From assembly GCA_009763385.1 (NCBI GenBank), contig CM019824.1, positions 154,572,305 through 154,636,304 on the forward strand: a stretch of 64,000 nt of DNA. The letters are read 5' to 3'. A program made the translations under genes and the position numbers. The stretch comes from Coix lacryma-jobi var. lacryma-jobi (Eukaryota > Streptophyta > Magnoliopsida > Poales > Poaceae). The notes under the pieces were generated by a model. It ran no database searches. It was not told where the DNA came from and worked only from the letters and a program-made list of their open reading frames with translations. This document shows, piece by piece, positions 32,940 through 44,619 of the stretch (positions are counted from its first letter, which is position 1; each line of letters opens with the position of its first letter).

Positions 32940-35900
32940 CTAGAATCTTCTGATCTTCGTCCTCTTCGTGTTGGATCCTGGCGAGTTTTTGGTCAAGGTC
33001 TTGATCCTCGAGTAAGATTTTGTCACCATGGATGAAACACCTTCAAGCGCGTCTGGCAATCTAGAGAGTTGGGAACTGCGAGATTGAATGTCAGCAGTTA
33101 CTTGGGCTAGTCGAACTTCCAGATTGGCCTTTTCTTCTTCCAGATTTTTCAGCTCTAGCTCCAGAGTACATTGAGAATTCTTCATTGATTGATACTCCTC
33201 ATATGAGGTAATGACCATTTGAGAGCTTTGGAGCTTTGCAGCCTGAAGAATGCTTTTGCTAGATGTGTTCTTGACAGCCCTCTTCACTGGAGCAAAATGA
33301 TTGTCGAGGTCGGATGCGGCATCCAAGGAGGATTGTACGTTGATGGGAAGATGTTGTCTGATGGGGTCCAGCAGCTGCTTGATTTGGTCTGCATCCCGAA
33401 CCAGATGGATGATGTCCCCGCCGAGCAAAGCCGCTATATCCTTCAGACGGCTCTGAACAATGGAAGAAGAGCCTTGGTCTTGACTCGGTGATTTTCGCTT
33501 AAGGGATTGTTCAACATCAAAGGGGTAGCCTGAAGTCCCAATGATCATCTGAAAAAATGAAGAAAGGAATTCAGCCGAATACATAAGTCCGTCATGAAGG
33601 ATAAATGAGGGGTTATCACCTTTTGAGTTGATTCACCCATGGTTCGGTTTTCATGCGCGTACTGATCAACGAATTCGGCAGAACTCTGGCCCGTGTGCTG
33701 TATAAGCCCGAGAGGATTTGGAGGCTGGGTATCTTGCCGAATGGATTGTGTCTTAGCTCTGGGTGGACTCTGATCTGGCACGGAGTCTGTGCGATCATGT
33801 GGGTTTTGTAAATCTGGATCAGAGCCATGAGAGGAGTCTCCTTGCATTATGCTCTTCAGAAATGTATCTGCCAGCAAGATCATTAATAAGAGAACACTGT
33901 ATTCAAAAGAAGGGTGATCAGAAACATACCGACGTCGGCTTCAGAAGACTGTTCGTGCTCTTGATCTTCAATATTGATAGTCTCACCCTCCTCTAATGTG
34001 AGGACCTGGGGAGGAACGGGAGTACCAACCTGCCTGGTTGTCCTAAGCCTTTTGGTTTTCGACTGCAGAAAAAACAATGATTAGAATAATAGTCAAATTA
34101 CCAAATGCCTGAAGACGATGTGTGGTACCTTGGAAGATCCTGCGACTTCCTTGGTTTGCTCGAAGCTGGGAGAGTCATCATCCATTCCCTTTTCTTTTCG
34201 GTGTCGAGGAGGTGGCAGATTGTGAAGCAGAATCCTCCGGCGGGTTGGTTGGAACCTTGTACTTGATCAGCTGGTTGTGGGGAAGCAGAGAAAGCGGAAA
34301 AGGAGAGGAGAGAGTTAGAAGAAAGCTGCATGACAAGAAAAAAGTGAAGTTGAATGTACCTCGCTTTCAGAAGCAAAGTCCTCTTGTAGCTGGCGACATA
34401 GAGGATGGACCGGCACGTTGAAGACATGGTCATGCAATTCTTGCCACCAGAGGGCATAGAGGGAATGGATGTTGTTTATCAGGTGAAGGGCTGATATTTT
34501 CCTCTCTGTTAGATCCTCTCCTAAGGAGAAAACTTTCAGAAATTCAACACCCTCTTTGGGGATGGTTTTCCTGGGGTTGATGGCATTGGAGAGGGTAAGC
34601 CTTGGTGGGAGTTGACCACACCCAAACTGCCGAGCTACTATGTTTGGCTGATAGAATTCATATGTAAATGCAGCTTGTTGGCCATGGTGGAACTCAGCTG
34701 GGAGGATGCAGGGTCTGATAAAGGCATTCAGTATTTCTGCGGCTTTCTCATCAGAAGGCCCTGACCCATAGCTGAAATGTAGAGGGAAAGTAATGTCATT
34801 TGCCCACTGTAAGGTAACCAGTCCACACCCGGGAAGCCTTTTGTAGAAGAGTTCAAAAAGGTGCCGATGTCTTCCTGACTTTGATAGTTGTTGCCACCTC
34901 CCCATATGTTTGGCAACCTTTGGTGGTCTTCTTCTGTCCTTCGGCATAGTTGATTGATGGGAAAGAGTGGTTGCCGAGTGGGACAGATACTATCTCATGC
35001 ATATGGAGATGCAGCCACATTTGGACTATCCACCAAGGGCCATTAAAACATGGCATCTGGGCTGTTTTCCCATTCGGGTCACGATTGATGCGGCATATTT
35101 CAGAGGATACTTGATGCATCATATGATAAAGGGTGCCCAGTAACAGCTTGCCCATAGGGATACACTTGCCATTTGAAAGTTGGTCGGCTAAAAGGAAATA
35201 ATTCAGAGTCGGTTCATTGGCTTTTCCACAGAAGAAGAATCTGCATAGCCACATATTCAGAAAAGCTTTGTGCTCTGTTTATTTACAGATTTGGACTTTT
35301 TGTTGTGTTCCCTGATATAGCCTGCCCATCCAGTGTTAACTTTCAGTACTCCCTGGTTGATTTTTCCTGAGAAGGTGTCATGGGAAATCGGGAGCGTGAT
35401 GTTCAGGCCAGTCATCAGGTAAATGTCAGATAGAGTGATAGACATTACGCCATGACCAAAGACGAAGGCATTAATAACATCCGACCAGAAATGAGATGCA
35501 GCTATTAGCAGGGATTCATTCTTTTGCATTTCTGAAAGAGAGAGCTCCAGGGCATGGTTGATTTCTTGGGCCTCCCATGTGACACCGTACTGACCATGAG
35601 TTTTCCTGTACCAATCTCTCCAAACGGTGATAGGGGGAAGGGGCCAGTTCTTAAAGGTCTTTTTCCACTGTTTCGGCGCCAATACTCCAGATTTGAGGGG
35701 AAGTCTCTGAGATTCCGTTTCAATGAGATCGGTTGGATCTTCACTCCCCATTGGCCCGAGAAAGTAGGAGTCAGGGTTGGCTGAGAGTGGAATCAGAATC
35801 TCGGATTTGAGGTCCTGGCGGAAGAAGTCAAGAGAAAGAAAGGATCAGAGAGCCGAATAAAATGAAGAAACCGACCAAGAGATTGCCGAAACTGTGATTA

Positions 35901-36021
35901 TGGCTAGGGTTTTTTACCTCCGGGACTACATCAAGGTCGCCATTGGGAACTAGACTGAGGATTTGAGTTCCGCGGGAGCTAATGCTTCGGACGGCGGCGG
36001 CGGAGCTTGAAGAGATGATAA
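32940..36021 (-). CDS. Antisense plant-mobile-domain-like gene inside the Tat retrotransposon
   Basis: Multi-exon gene opposite to gag-pol, between pol and the 3' LTR. Exons by splice signals: about 36021-35918, 35814-34360, 34270-34129, 34062-33930, 33867-33620, 33548-32940 (TAG). The start is uncertain, since no good ATG is seen before RSISSRGTQILSLVPNGD. The long second exon resembles the plant mobile domain (aminotransferase-like family): SHFWSDVINAFVFGHGVMS, then LSDIYLMTGLNI, WWIVQMWLHLHM and QFGCGQ. It has apparent frame shifts near 35265 and 34860. The later exons are Ser/Pro/acidic linkers, and the last encodes a coiled coil (LELELKNLEEEKANLEVRLA) with a basic tail. Antisense ORFs are known in Tat relatives; PMDs are known in transposons. 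It could be transcribed from an antisense promoter in the 3' LTR. Its function in the element is unknown. Confidence 0.7.
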
Positions 36022-36067
36022 CCTAGATTCAAGGTCAATTTCAGAACAAATACCTTTGTTCGGAAAT

Positions 36068-36079
36068 TGAGGGGGCATG
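36068..36079 (+). other. Polypurine tract of the Tat element
   Basis: ttgagggggcatg-type purine run immediately before the 3' LTR start TGTTAACACC (36080). Confidence 0.7.
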
Positions 36080-37452
36080 TGTTAACACCGAATTTTCGCA
36101 CTATGACAAATGGGCCGGCCCAGTACAGGTTCGGAAAGATCACCGCCTGAGGAATCGGCAGGCGTCAGGCGCGGTCGGCTAATCTGACGGCAAAGCCCTG
36201 GAAGCAATATTGAATGAATTCGGCAATGCGATGCTGCGGTCGGTTATTTTAGGTAACGATCGGCTTGTGCCGTGAGGGGACGCGGCATGTCAGAGAATTC
36301 GGCGATAAGATCTTGTCGTTTTGACGCATGCCGGTTATTGAAGGAAACTTGGAGTAGAAGACATCATAGTTTCCTGTTTTTATCGTTGTAATCGTGTCCT
36401 TCTAGGACTCAGAGAACACCAGGGTATAAATATAAACCCTGAGGCCATTGTAATAGCTGTTCACAATCAATACAACCAACCCGGCCCCGCGCCGTCTTCG
36501 AGTCCAAGTCGTGTCGTCGTGTTCTTCGAGAGGGGCCATCGATCCGTCGACCTCCGTAAGTTCCGGCAACCTTGTTATCATGTCTAGTATCGTGCGGCGG
36601 ATTTAGATATGGTGCAAGTAGTCTCGTACGTTAAGCTTAGTATCGTGCGGCGGATTTAAGCTTATGACGGGAGGTTTTTGCTTATGTCTCGTATCGTGCG
36701 GCGGATTGAGTCATGAGTAAAATAGTTATCGGCTCTGTTAGATTTGGCAGTCTGATAGATTCATTAAGTTACCCTGTGTTATGCGTTTTGCTATGTTTAT
36801 TTCATCATAACACTTTTGCCCAATCTAGATACCGTTCGGTTCGGCTTCATCTTTATAGATCTGCTCTGTTCTTTCACGCTTATTATCGTAAGGTCTTCAT
36901 GCAGTAGATCTATTGTTCGTAATAGCCGAACGGACCGTATCTGGGTTGCCACGTGGTGAGGGTTCATGCATGTTAAGTGTGTTTGATCTATGACAAGGCT
37001 GGGTGTCGTGCGGCAGGCGCAGGCTTTAGATTAGCTTAGTCATGCTTAGCTTGTATGTTCAATCTCCATGGATCCCAACTCGGTTGTACAATCGAGATTG
37101 GTTAAGTTTTAACTTATATCTAATATCATGCAAGTACGATTCTCATGCAAACGTGTTCGGCAACCCGTTATTCACGTAACCTTGTTCATATTGCCGAATA
37201 GTCTTTTAAACCTGTTGGCAGATAGCTTTCATAGCTATATGTCGTCGTAAGTGGCTTCAGGGCCGTACATCTTGGAACTGTCTGGTCATACCCGGCACGT
37301 TCTAGCTTTGTATTTAACAGTTTATCTCCCTTGTTAGTTGCAGGGCAAACTAACTGGCACGCACCGGACTTCTGAGCACCCGGGCCACGATTGAAGCCAG
37401 CTTCTCCGGCTTGCCGTGTGCTTGGCGCAGTGCGCCACTTTTTGCGCCAACA
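36080..37452 (+). repeat. 3' LTR of the Tat element (1373 bp)
   Basis: Partner of 24460-25840. It is followed by the duplication AAACT (37453-37457). Confidence 0.93.
36425..36432 (+). promoter_or_regulatory. TATA box in the Tat 3' LTR
   Basis: tataaata in the context gggtataaatataaaccc. The 5' LTR has tacaaata at the same place, so the downstream copy retains the better box. Confidence 0.6.
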
Positions 37453-37576
37453 AAACTAGTACATGACATGTGAGGACCTTTTACCGTAACTTGGTTAAAA
37501 GGTCCTAGACTAATCCTAACATGCCTTAGGTAATGATTGGCACAACAAAAACACACACATAGTGGTCTAAGTAGTT

Positions 37577-38243
37577 CTAGAAGCGGTCCCAAATAGCAAA
37601 CTGAGTAGACCCTTCACCGTAATAGCCTCCCATTGCGGGCGGTGGTGGAGGTGGCGGTGGTGGAGGCCCCTTATTCTTGTGATGCGGGTAGTTGCAATAT
37701 GGGTCAAGACATATTGCTTCTTCTAAACCGCCTACATCGCTGCCGTCATCATCATAGTCCTTGAGCATGCTTTTAACTTCTCTTTCAAGGTCGTCGATAC
37801 GACCCTGCAGATAATAGATGTATTGCTGATGCGGCCATATTGGAGGAGGATCCACCCATATGGTGAACCCGCAGTTTTCTTCGGAAATAGAAGACTGACA
37901 TTCACAAAATGACTAAGTATTAGCAAACATGAGAGACATAGCAACAACAATTAAATAAAGTTACCCATGCTCGCGGGCATTTGAAGAAACGTCGGCCTGC
38001 CTCCAAGTCGTCGTGGAGCATCTGCACCAAACAGTCCTCACAATGGCGACATTTTGGCCAGTTCTCTAAGCGGTTATCGTATCCCCTAAGAGGACGGTCC
38101 CGGCTGAAATCCTTTTTGCTCTCAACGGGAAACTCATATAGTGCCTCTAAGAAGAAATCAAGACCGAGAGAGCCCTCCCACACAATAGGAGGTCCCTTCC
38201 TCCCACCCTTTCCTCTCCCGCCTTTGGACGAACCTCCAGACAT
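37577..38243 (-). CDS. GRF-type zinc-finger protein carried by the MULE (two exons)
   Basis: Exon 1, 38243-37965, begins MSGGSSKGGRGKGGRKGPP and ends at CPRAW before a GTAACT donor. Exon 2, 37894-37577, starts after a TGTCAG acceptor and joins in phase (SSISEENCGFTIWVDPPPI) to a TAG at 37577. About 198 residues. The zinc-binding part is WPKCRHCEDCLVQM, then RRFFKCPRAW and ENCGF, matching the GRF/C-x-C zinc finger family common in plant transposons and thought to bind nucleic acid. Then follow a short coiled coil (YYLQGRIDDLEREVKS), CLDPYCNYPHHK, a run of ten prolines, and GGYYGEGSTQFAIW. The frame is open, unlike its neighbours. The codons just after the stop (NYLDHY in frame) suggest the ancestral protein may have been longer. 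Confidence 0.75.
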
Positions 38244-38390
38244 CTCTACTACGAACCTCGCAACCTCTGATGAAGTTGTTCAATATGGAAGGCACTGATG
38301 AGTTTATATAGGCGGAGCCCTGGTTTTGAACTTGTGAATTATCTCAGCTGCATTGAGAGTATGTAGTTATTGCAACTGAAAAGGCTATTC

Positions 38391-38470
38391 GCTGAAAAAT
38401 CTAATCACTGAAAAGCCTATGTACTGAAAAGCCTATATACTGAAAAGCCTATACACTGAAAGTCTATCGG
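38391..38470. repeat. Short tandem repeat, about 17-18 bp unit
   Basis: Repeated actgaaaagcctat followed by gta, ata or aca, four to five times with drift. Located just upstream of the GRF gene on the minus strand. Confidence 0.8.
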
Positions 38471-38542
38471 AATCAAAACTGTAGAGCACTTATGAGGACC
38501 AGGACACGAAACTGAAAAGGCTTTAGCATTGAGAATGCCATG

Positions 38543-38678
38543 TTTGCCACGCCAACCCTGGGGGCGCGGCTGACGCTTTTGCCGCGCCAGGCGGGCTGGC
38601 GCGGTTAATGCATTTGCCGCGGCCACCCCGCTGGCGCGGCAAACGCGTCAGCCGCGCCCCCAGGGTTGGCGCGGCAAA
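38543..38678. repeat. 34-bp GC-rich inverted repeat between MULE genes
   Basis: The arms 38543-38576 (tttgccacgccaaccctggg, then ggcgcggctgacgc) and 38645-38678 are complementary at 33 of 34 bases, with a 68-base loop that itself contains gccgcgcc modules. The same tttgccgcgcca/ggcgcggcaaa module occurs in the terminal repeats. Confidence 0.85.
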
Positions 38679-38912
38679 GCCTCAGAAGAGGTCCAAAAAG
38701 CGAAGCCCCAAAAAATGTGTTTTTTCGTTTTTCCTGTTTTTTTGCAAACGCAATAATAAGGAACCAAACATTGACACAATTTAAATAAACTAAAACATAA
38801 TAGCGGTCATAAAGTAACAAAGTGGCTAACACTCCACGCAGTAGTACATAATAGGGTTCTCAAACAAGTTATCTAACAAATACATCAGCTATCCATATAG
38901 CTAACACTAAGC

Positions 38913-41654
38913 CTAGCTAGGTGTGTACGGCTGACGAGGCCACCTCCGACGCTTCGGCTGCGACAGGTCCATGTTGGGCGTGAACGTGACGTCCGTGCGG
39001 TCTCGTGCGCGTGCCAGCGGCGGTGTGGTGACCCTTGCGTCTGACTAGGTCCTGCAACATTCCAAATAAATGTTAGCAAACAACTTAAATGTATCTGACA
39101 AACTTAAATGTATAGAGCCCAACTTATGTACCTGCACGTCCTCCTGAGTATCCTCCTGAGTAGGTAGTGGAGCTCCACCTAGCTGTGAGTACCCTAGCTC
39201 CTGTGTGATGCCGCCCTGCTCTGGCCAAGGCTGCCAGTCAGGACCGGTGTAGTAGCCACTAGGGTACTGGTATGCACCAGGTATCTGCCACGCCGTGTCG
39301 TCCGAGGAGTGGTGCGGGGCCACCCTAGAGGAGGACCTCGAGCGTAGTGCGAGCTATGGCCGAGGGTCATGTAGCCTACACTAGCTGTGTAGGGTAGGGT
39401 GTGGGTGGTGCTCATCGTGCTCCTCCTCGTCCTCCCCCTCCTCCTCGGGCTGCTCCTCTATAGTGGTGCCCTTTCCGCGTGGATCCGCAGAAGTGCCTCC
39501 CGTCCGGTGGGTGTGTCGACAACGCTACGGCTGCTGGGACATGTCGGACACCAAAGGCTCGAAGGCTGAGGAAGGTGCGGTGGGGCCCACGCTGTGTCCA
39601 TGCACCCTAGCTTCTGGAGCAAGCTAGCTCCTGCAGCCCTTCCTGATTTTCTGCAAATCACAAAATAATATATATTAGACAGTTTATGACTTCTTAAGAT
39701 TTACCAGCGTGGTTCGAATGTGTTATGATACCTGCAGAAAAGCCTGTACCGGGCCATGGTCCCCAGTAGAGCTCTTGTGTGGTGTATAAGCTGCGCCGCC
39801 TCGTCGGGAGGAGTACCGAGACAGCTGCGACGCTGCCGAGACAAGTCGAGGGGGTAAGTCCACCAAGTACAGAACACAAAACAAGAGTTGAAGGGCATGA
39901 TATATTACCACGTAGCTCTGTAGAGGGGCTCTGTCAGGCTGAGTCGCTGCCCTAGTGATACCATCGTACGGGTCCTCGTTGTCGTCCGACTCAGCGGTGA
40001 CCTCGTAGTACGGTGGCTTAATGTGCAACCTGGTGCTCCGGTGCAGCCACTGCAGGTACAAGTCGAAGACGCCCTGGTCGTACGGCTCGCCGTGCTCAAC
40101 GTCCTGCTGGTACCTGTTTGTCCAACTGAGGACATGATCGGCGTGCTCCGCGCGCCAATCAACAGGGTTCTTCCGTCTGGTTTGGCGCTTCACCCTGTAA
40201 TGCAAAGGAAACCCATCTGTAGAGCATAAGATAGAATTTTACTAGAGTAATTGAACATGATTGTGAACGATACTTACTTGTAACCTCTGATCTGTGCTAA
40301 AAAGAGGTGGAGGAAACTCCTGTCGTAGGCCGAACTGACGCATCACCCTGATGGGCAAGTGCATCTCGACCACGTAGAAGCAGATAAGAGGGGCGGTGCA
40401 AAGCCAGTCTACACGGTCCAGGTCCGTGGCGGGGTCGAACACGTTGTCGTACAGGTCCCAGGGCTCCCAAAGACCTGTTTTAATGAACAAACATAGTTAG
40501 TCATGTTCTTGTTTCACTATAAAAAATGAACTCATTCCGGACTTACCTGGTGCTGTGTCAAGACGTCCAGCAAGGCCGTGTTTGTACCGGTGGGTGGTGG
40601 TAGCGGCGCTGGGGGTTGCCTCTAACTGGCTCTGCAGTGGACAGACATACAGAGTAGTGGGGCGGGTGTCTCGTGCGTCCACACCTGCATTCCAATTTGA
40701 ATCAGTTAAATGACTGTAAATTTATAAAAGCACACGCACGCAAGAGGTATGTACTTACCGCATCCTCTCGACAACGGGGACGACCCACAGGCAGCCGCTG
40801 CCAGGCCCAAACCTGGAGCAGGGGCAGGCACCCACCCAAGCTAGAGGACGCTTGGCTCCGTCGGCACCCCTCGCACAGCTGTCTATACAGTCAGGCGAGC
40901 ACAGCGCTCCCCCAGCTGTAGCCAGCGATGTTCTCCCACGGCTGTGCGAGGATGGGGACGAACATCCAGCTGATCATGTTCCCCGATGAGTCGAAAAACA
41001 GGAAGGCCCCAATAAAGTGCCACAACCACACTCTGGCATACCTCTCCACTATCTGTGGGTCGGCGTTGGGGGGGCAAAACGCAAAGTGCTCGGTGATCCA
41101 CGACGAAGGCACCCAGAAAGTCTCCTGTTTGTTTTAAAAAAAGTTGAAGTTAGGACATGATAGTAGCAATCGTATGCAACTAAATTAGAAAAACAAATTG
41201 TAGCTTACTTGTTCCTCTTGGCATCTGCATCGTCTAGGGGCCTACGACCCACAGAACTGGTGGACGGTGTCCATCCACGTGTCCGAGTCAACATCCCCGT
41301 CACGGGGAGCCCGCCCAGGCGTAGACCAAAAATCTTGGCCACGTCCTGTAAGGAAACCGTCATCTCCCCGCAGGCGAGGTGGAAGGTGTGCGTCTCGGGA
41401 CGCCACCTGTCCAACAGCGGGGTCAGGAGCGCCGGGTCGAGCTGCAACACCGCGTCGGTGGCAACGCGGGCCAACACCAACAAGCCCGCACGCCGTACGA
41501 ACGGTGCGTAGCGCTCGTCCCACAGGTGCCAGAGGTGGGTGCGCGGTCTCAGCAACGTCAAACGCTCCGGAGGGGCGTAGTCCGTCAGCCTGTGCGCCCG
41601 GTGCTCGGCGTCGTAGTACGGCTCAAGGAGAGGGTACGCCGGAGGGTTCGCCAT
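38913..41654 (-). pseudogene. Plant mobile domain (PMD) gene of the MULE, interrupted
   Basis: About nine exons on the minus strand, including 41654-41209, 41124-40759, 40684-40547, 40474-40278, 40194-39909, about 39835-39731 and three more down to a TAG at 38913. The start is MANPPAYPLLEPYYD after a TTTAAACAG acceptor-like site. PMD features: HLWDERYAPFVRRAGLL, ETHTFHLACGEMTVSLQDV, FGLRLGGLPVTG, then WITEHFAFCPP, ARVWLWHFIGAFLFFD, WEPWDLYDNVF and QFGLRQEFPP. The C-terminus is proline/glycine-rich, ending in a basic PKRRRWPRQPYTPS. Defects: a frame change after LPVTG (near 41300), a return of frame near 41245, and a TGA in exon 2 near 40888 within an otherwise conserved stretch. PMD proteins (MAIN/MAIL type) act in gene silencing or genome stability in plants and also occur in transposons. 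Its role here is unknown. Confidence 0.75.
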
Positions 41655-41782
41655 CCTGTTTAAACAAAACACGCGATCAGGTTAGTACAGCGTCTAAAAT
41701 AATAAAGCATTAAAACAAATGAAAGACATATATACAAAAATAATAAAAACATTCAAATAATTAATATAAGTAAAGGTACAAA

Positions 41783-44469
41783 TCAAGTGGTGTCGTTGTA
41801 CACCTGTTGTCTTTGTCTACGATGGAAGGCTGCATTATGCCCTGGCATGTGGCAAACAGAGCATAGGTTCGTGCTCGGTGTCTGGTCGAAGTCCCCCCCG
41901 TCATACCTATCCATATTGTCCATGTCCCCCTTTAGTCTCTTCTTCCTCCTCCTATCCTTACCTACCTTAAGCAGCTTAGGATCAGGCATAAAGTCTCTAC
42001 CCAAGTATAGAGGTCATTGAGTGGGATCAAGGTAAGGCTCGAAGCTGCTCTGCCATATTGCGACGGTGGTGTTGCTCGGCGATAGTACTCGGACATATGG
42101 TACGACCTTGTAGTTATATCCGCGCGCTCTACAGGACGCAATCATGTGAGAGCAAGGGACATGCATTATCTGCGGCACGTTACAACTGCATTCCACTCTT
42201 TCAAGATCGATTCGATAGTTGCGACCACCATAACGTTCCCCGCCCATGGTAGTTCCACCCTTTGCTCGAACATTATAGATTTTTCTGGTTGGTCCATAAG
42301 CCTCACAAGTTTGCTGCGTTCCCCAGATCTCATTGTCCTAAATGTGCTCCTTTCCCGCCTTTCCAAATTCACCATCCGTTTGTAGGTTGTCTTGAGCAAT
42401 GGACCACCTTTTCACGAAGTACTCGTTGGTCTTGTGAAACGAGTACTCAACAATTCCAGAAACGGGCAAGGCTCTAACACCCGTGAATACCTTGTTGAAA
42501 GACTCCGATGAGTTGGTGGTCATTATGCCGAACCGGAAACCGCCCTCATCGTAAGCAAGCGCCCACTTCCTTGTGTTCCATCTGTCTCTCGATCCAGGCC
42601 CTGGCAGCACTGTTTAACATTTTGTCCAACTCTTCCATTTTCCTTGAATTTGTGCTCAGTTTTAACACAACATAGCTCTTTCACCTTGGCACAAACCTCC
42701 TGTTTTTCTCTGCCGACGCCAGAAATTGGAGGCAAAGTGACGCATGCACCATCTGTGCACTAGAGGAGGACAACCCTCTATCTCCTCCTCTGCGGCACGA
42801 AGCAACCCAACATGACGATCTGAAATCAAACATATTGTCCGAGAAGGCCCTAACACTTGTATCCATAGCAGGGCCATGAACCAAGACCAAGACTCAACGT
42901 TCTCCCCCTCAGCCAAGGCGAAAGCAATTGGAACTATCTGGTCCTCGAGATCAACAGCCGCCGCCATCATCAACACACCCTTGTACGCTCCGGTCAAGAA
43001 AGTACCGTTCACAAGTATGACTGGACGATAGAACAGGTACACATGCTCTGTTTGGGCAAATGACCAAAATACACGCTGAAGAACATGTGTAACCTTGCCG
43101 GTGTTGCGGTCTACAAAGTGCCCGTTGGTGTGTGTAAACCATTTCAGGCCAGGGTTATAGTATGCCATTGCACACAAAATCCGTGGAATCCTGTTGTACG
43201 CTTCATCCCAACCACCCCAACGAATTGCAAGGGCGATCTGCTTCGCACGCCACGCCTTTCCATAAGTCACCTTATAGCCTGTGAATCCAAATATGGAGAT
43301 AATCAATTTTGAAACAGATACGTCGGCGTCATCATCAACAAATGACAAAATGCGCCGTGCAAGGTATCTTGCCGTCAATTGAGGATGTTCTTCTTGTCCC
43401 TTATTTGTAAAACAGGTATGCAGTTGAACTACTTTACTGATCCTCCACTTGCCATCAGTTCTCTTGCGAGCATTCAGCATCCATGGACAACCAAGACTCA
43501 AACACTTGACGTGGTACCTCATATTAATATCAGAATGGCTGACCGTGTACGGTCGATGATGATGCACAACATAGTTCTGAAGGAAAAGCTTAAGCTCAGT
43601 CATAGTGTTGAAAATCATACCCTTCTGAAGAATCCAATCTGTATGGTTATGCAGTGTTTGCTTGCACAGATTCAATCCAGTATCACAAACTGCCTGGTTC
43701 ACCATACTGACATCCCTATAACTTGGAACGCCTCTAAAGTGCATGTTAACCGACCTCAATTGCTGGAGCTCTGTCTCAGTCAAAGGATCAGGCGGAACAT
43801 AATACCTCGCTTCGCTCAAACGCCTCCACGCATCAAAATGTGTATGATCCTCTGGTATATTAGTGACTAGTCTCCCTGGAGCATGCATATTCTGAGGAAC
43901 CGGTTGTGGCATAGCACGGACCGGTTGTGGAATAGCACGAACCAGCTCTGGCATAGCAGAAATATAACTGTCCTCTTCTTCGTCATAATCTGAATCATCA
44001 TCAGAATCATAGTTTTCATCAAACAATTGTGCCTCCTGCTCGTGCCGCTCTAGCTCGACCACATTAAAATCATTGTTTATTTGACCGACGTCAGCGTGAG
44101 CATTTTCAGATGGATACACCGTCTCCTGCGTCGGGTGACCATCAACGTCCATACTCATCAGAGCTGCATCCTCATCATCCCCTACCTCCGGTTCTTCACC
44201 TTCATTGCCATCATTGGACGGCTCTGCCTGCTTCCTCCAACCGTCCTCTACCACGATCTCAGCCATGGTCGAATTGGATGCCATAACGATCGTCTGGTAT
44301 TTTGCCCAATCAGCCTGGTTGCGCAAGGGCATCAACGCATAGTTCGCCCTAATCTTGCCACTGTCAAATCCCTTTCAACGAGAAATCACCGTCCAAACTT
44401 CTCGTTCAGACGCAACATAAGCTCCGTAAAAGGAGGACGCTCATCAAATACTTCGAGTTTTTGTTCCAT
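41783..44469 (-). pseudogene. MULE transposase (MuDR family, SWIM zinc finger), frameshifted
   Basis: The probable start at 44469 reads MEQKLEVFDERPPFTELMLR. A frame change near 44378 leads into the long open part (44335-42662). Domains in order: acidic linker, MuDR N-terminal DNA-binding region (MIFNTMTELKLFLQNYVVHH, then CPWMLNARKRTDGKWRI), MULE catalytic domain (PVILVNGTFLTGAYKG, CLISDRHVGLLRAAEEE, HRWCMRHFASNFWRR). Frame changes near 42700, 42610, 42390 and 42020 break the rest. Further down are SWIM finger CSCNVPQIMHVPCSHMIASC (about 42190-42120) and a knuckle-like CSVCHMPGHNAAFH (about 41860). The first catalytic Asp of the family VDGTF motif is Asn here (AAC). It was the element's transposase but should be inactive. 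Confidence 0.88.
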
Positions 44470-44619
44470 GTTATCATCAAACAACCCATCTCGTGTACTA
44501 ACTGTGCCTCCATTAAAACAATCTAAATATAGTGTTCATCTACAAAGTCAATAGTGGAACTAAGGTCAAGTGATGGTCTTCTCAAAAGTAAAGAATGGGG
44601 AAACTACTTACTAAGTTGG

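Larger units (their letters stand above)
24460..37452 (+). mobile_element. Tat-lineage Ty3/gypsy LTR retrotransposon, nested in the MULE
   Basis: A 13.0-kb element with LTRs TGTTAACACC...GCGCCAACA and target duplication AAACT (24455-24459 and 37453-37457). Gag-pol has no chromodomain and carries a second, plant-type RNase H domain, the hallmark of the Tat group. A multi-exon antisense gene fills 32940-36021. Gag-pol is broken by many single-base frameshifts, so this copy should be non-autonomous. Confidence 0.93.
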
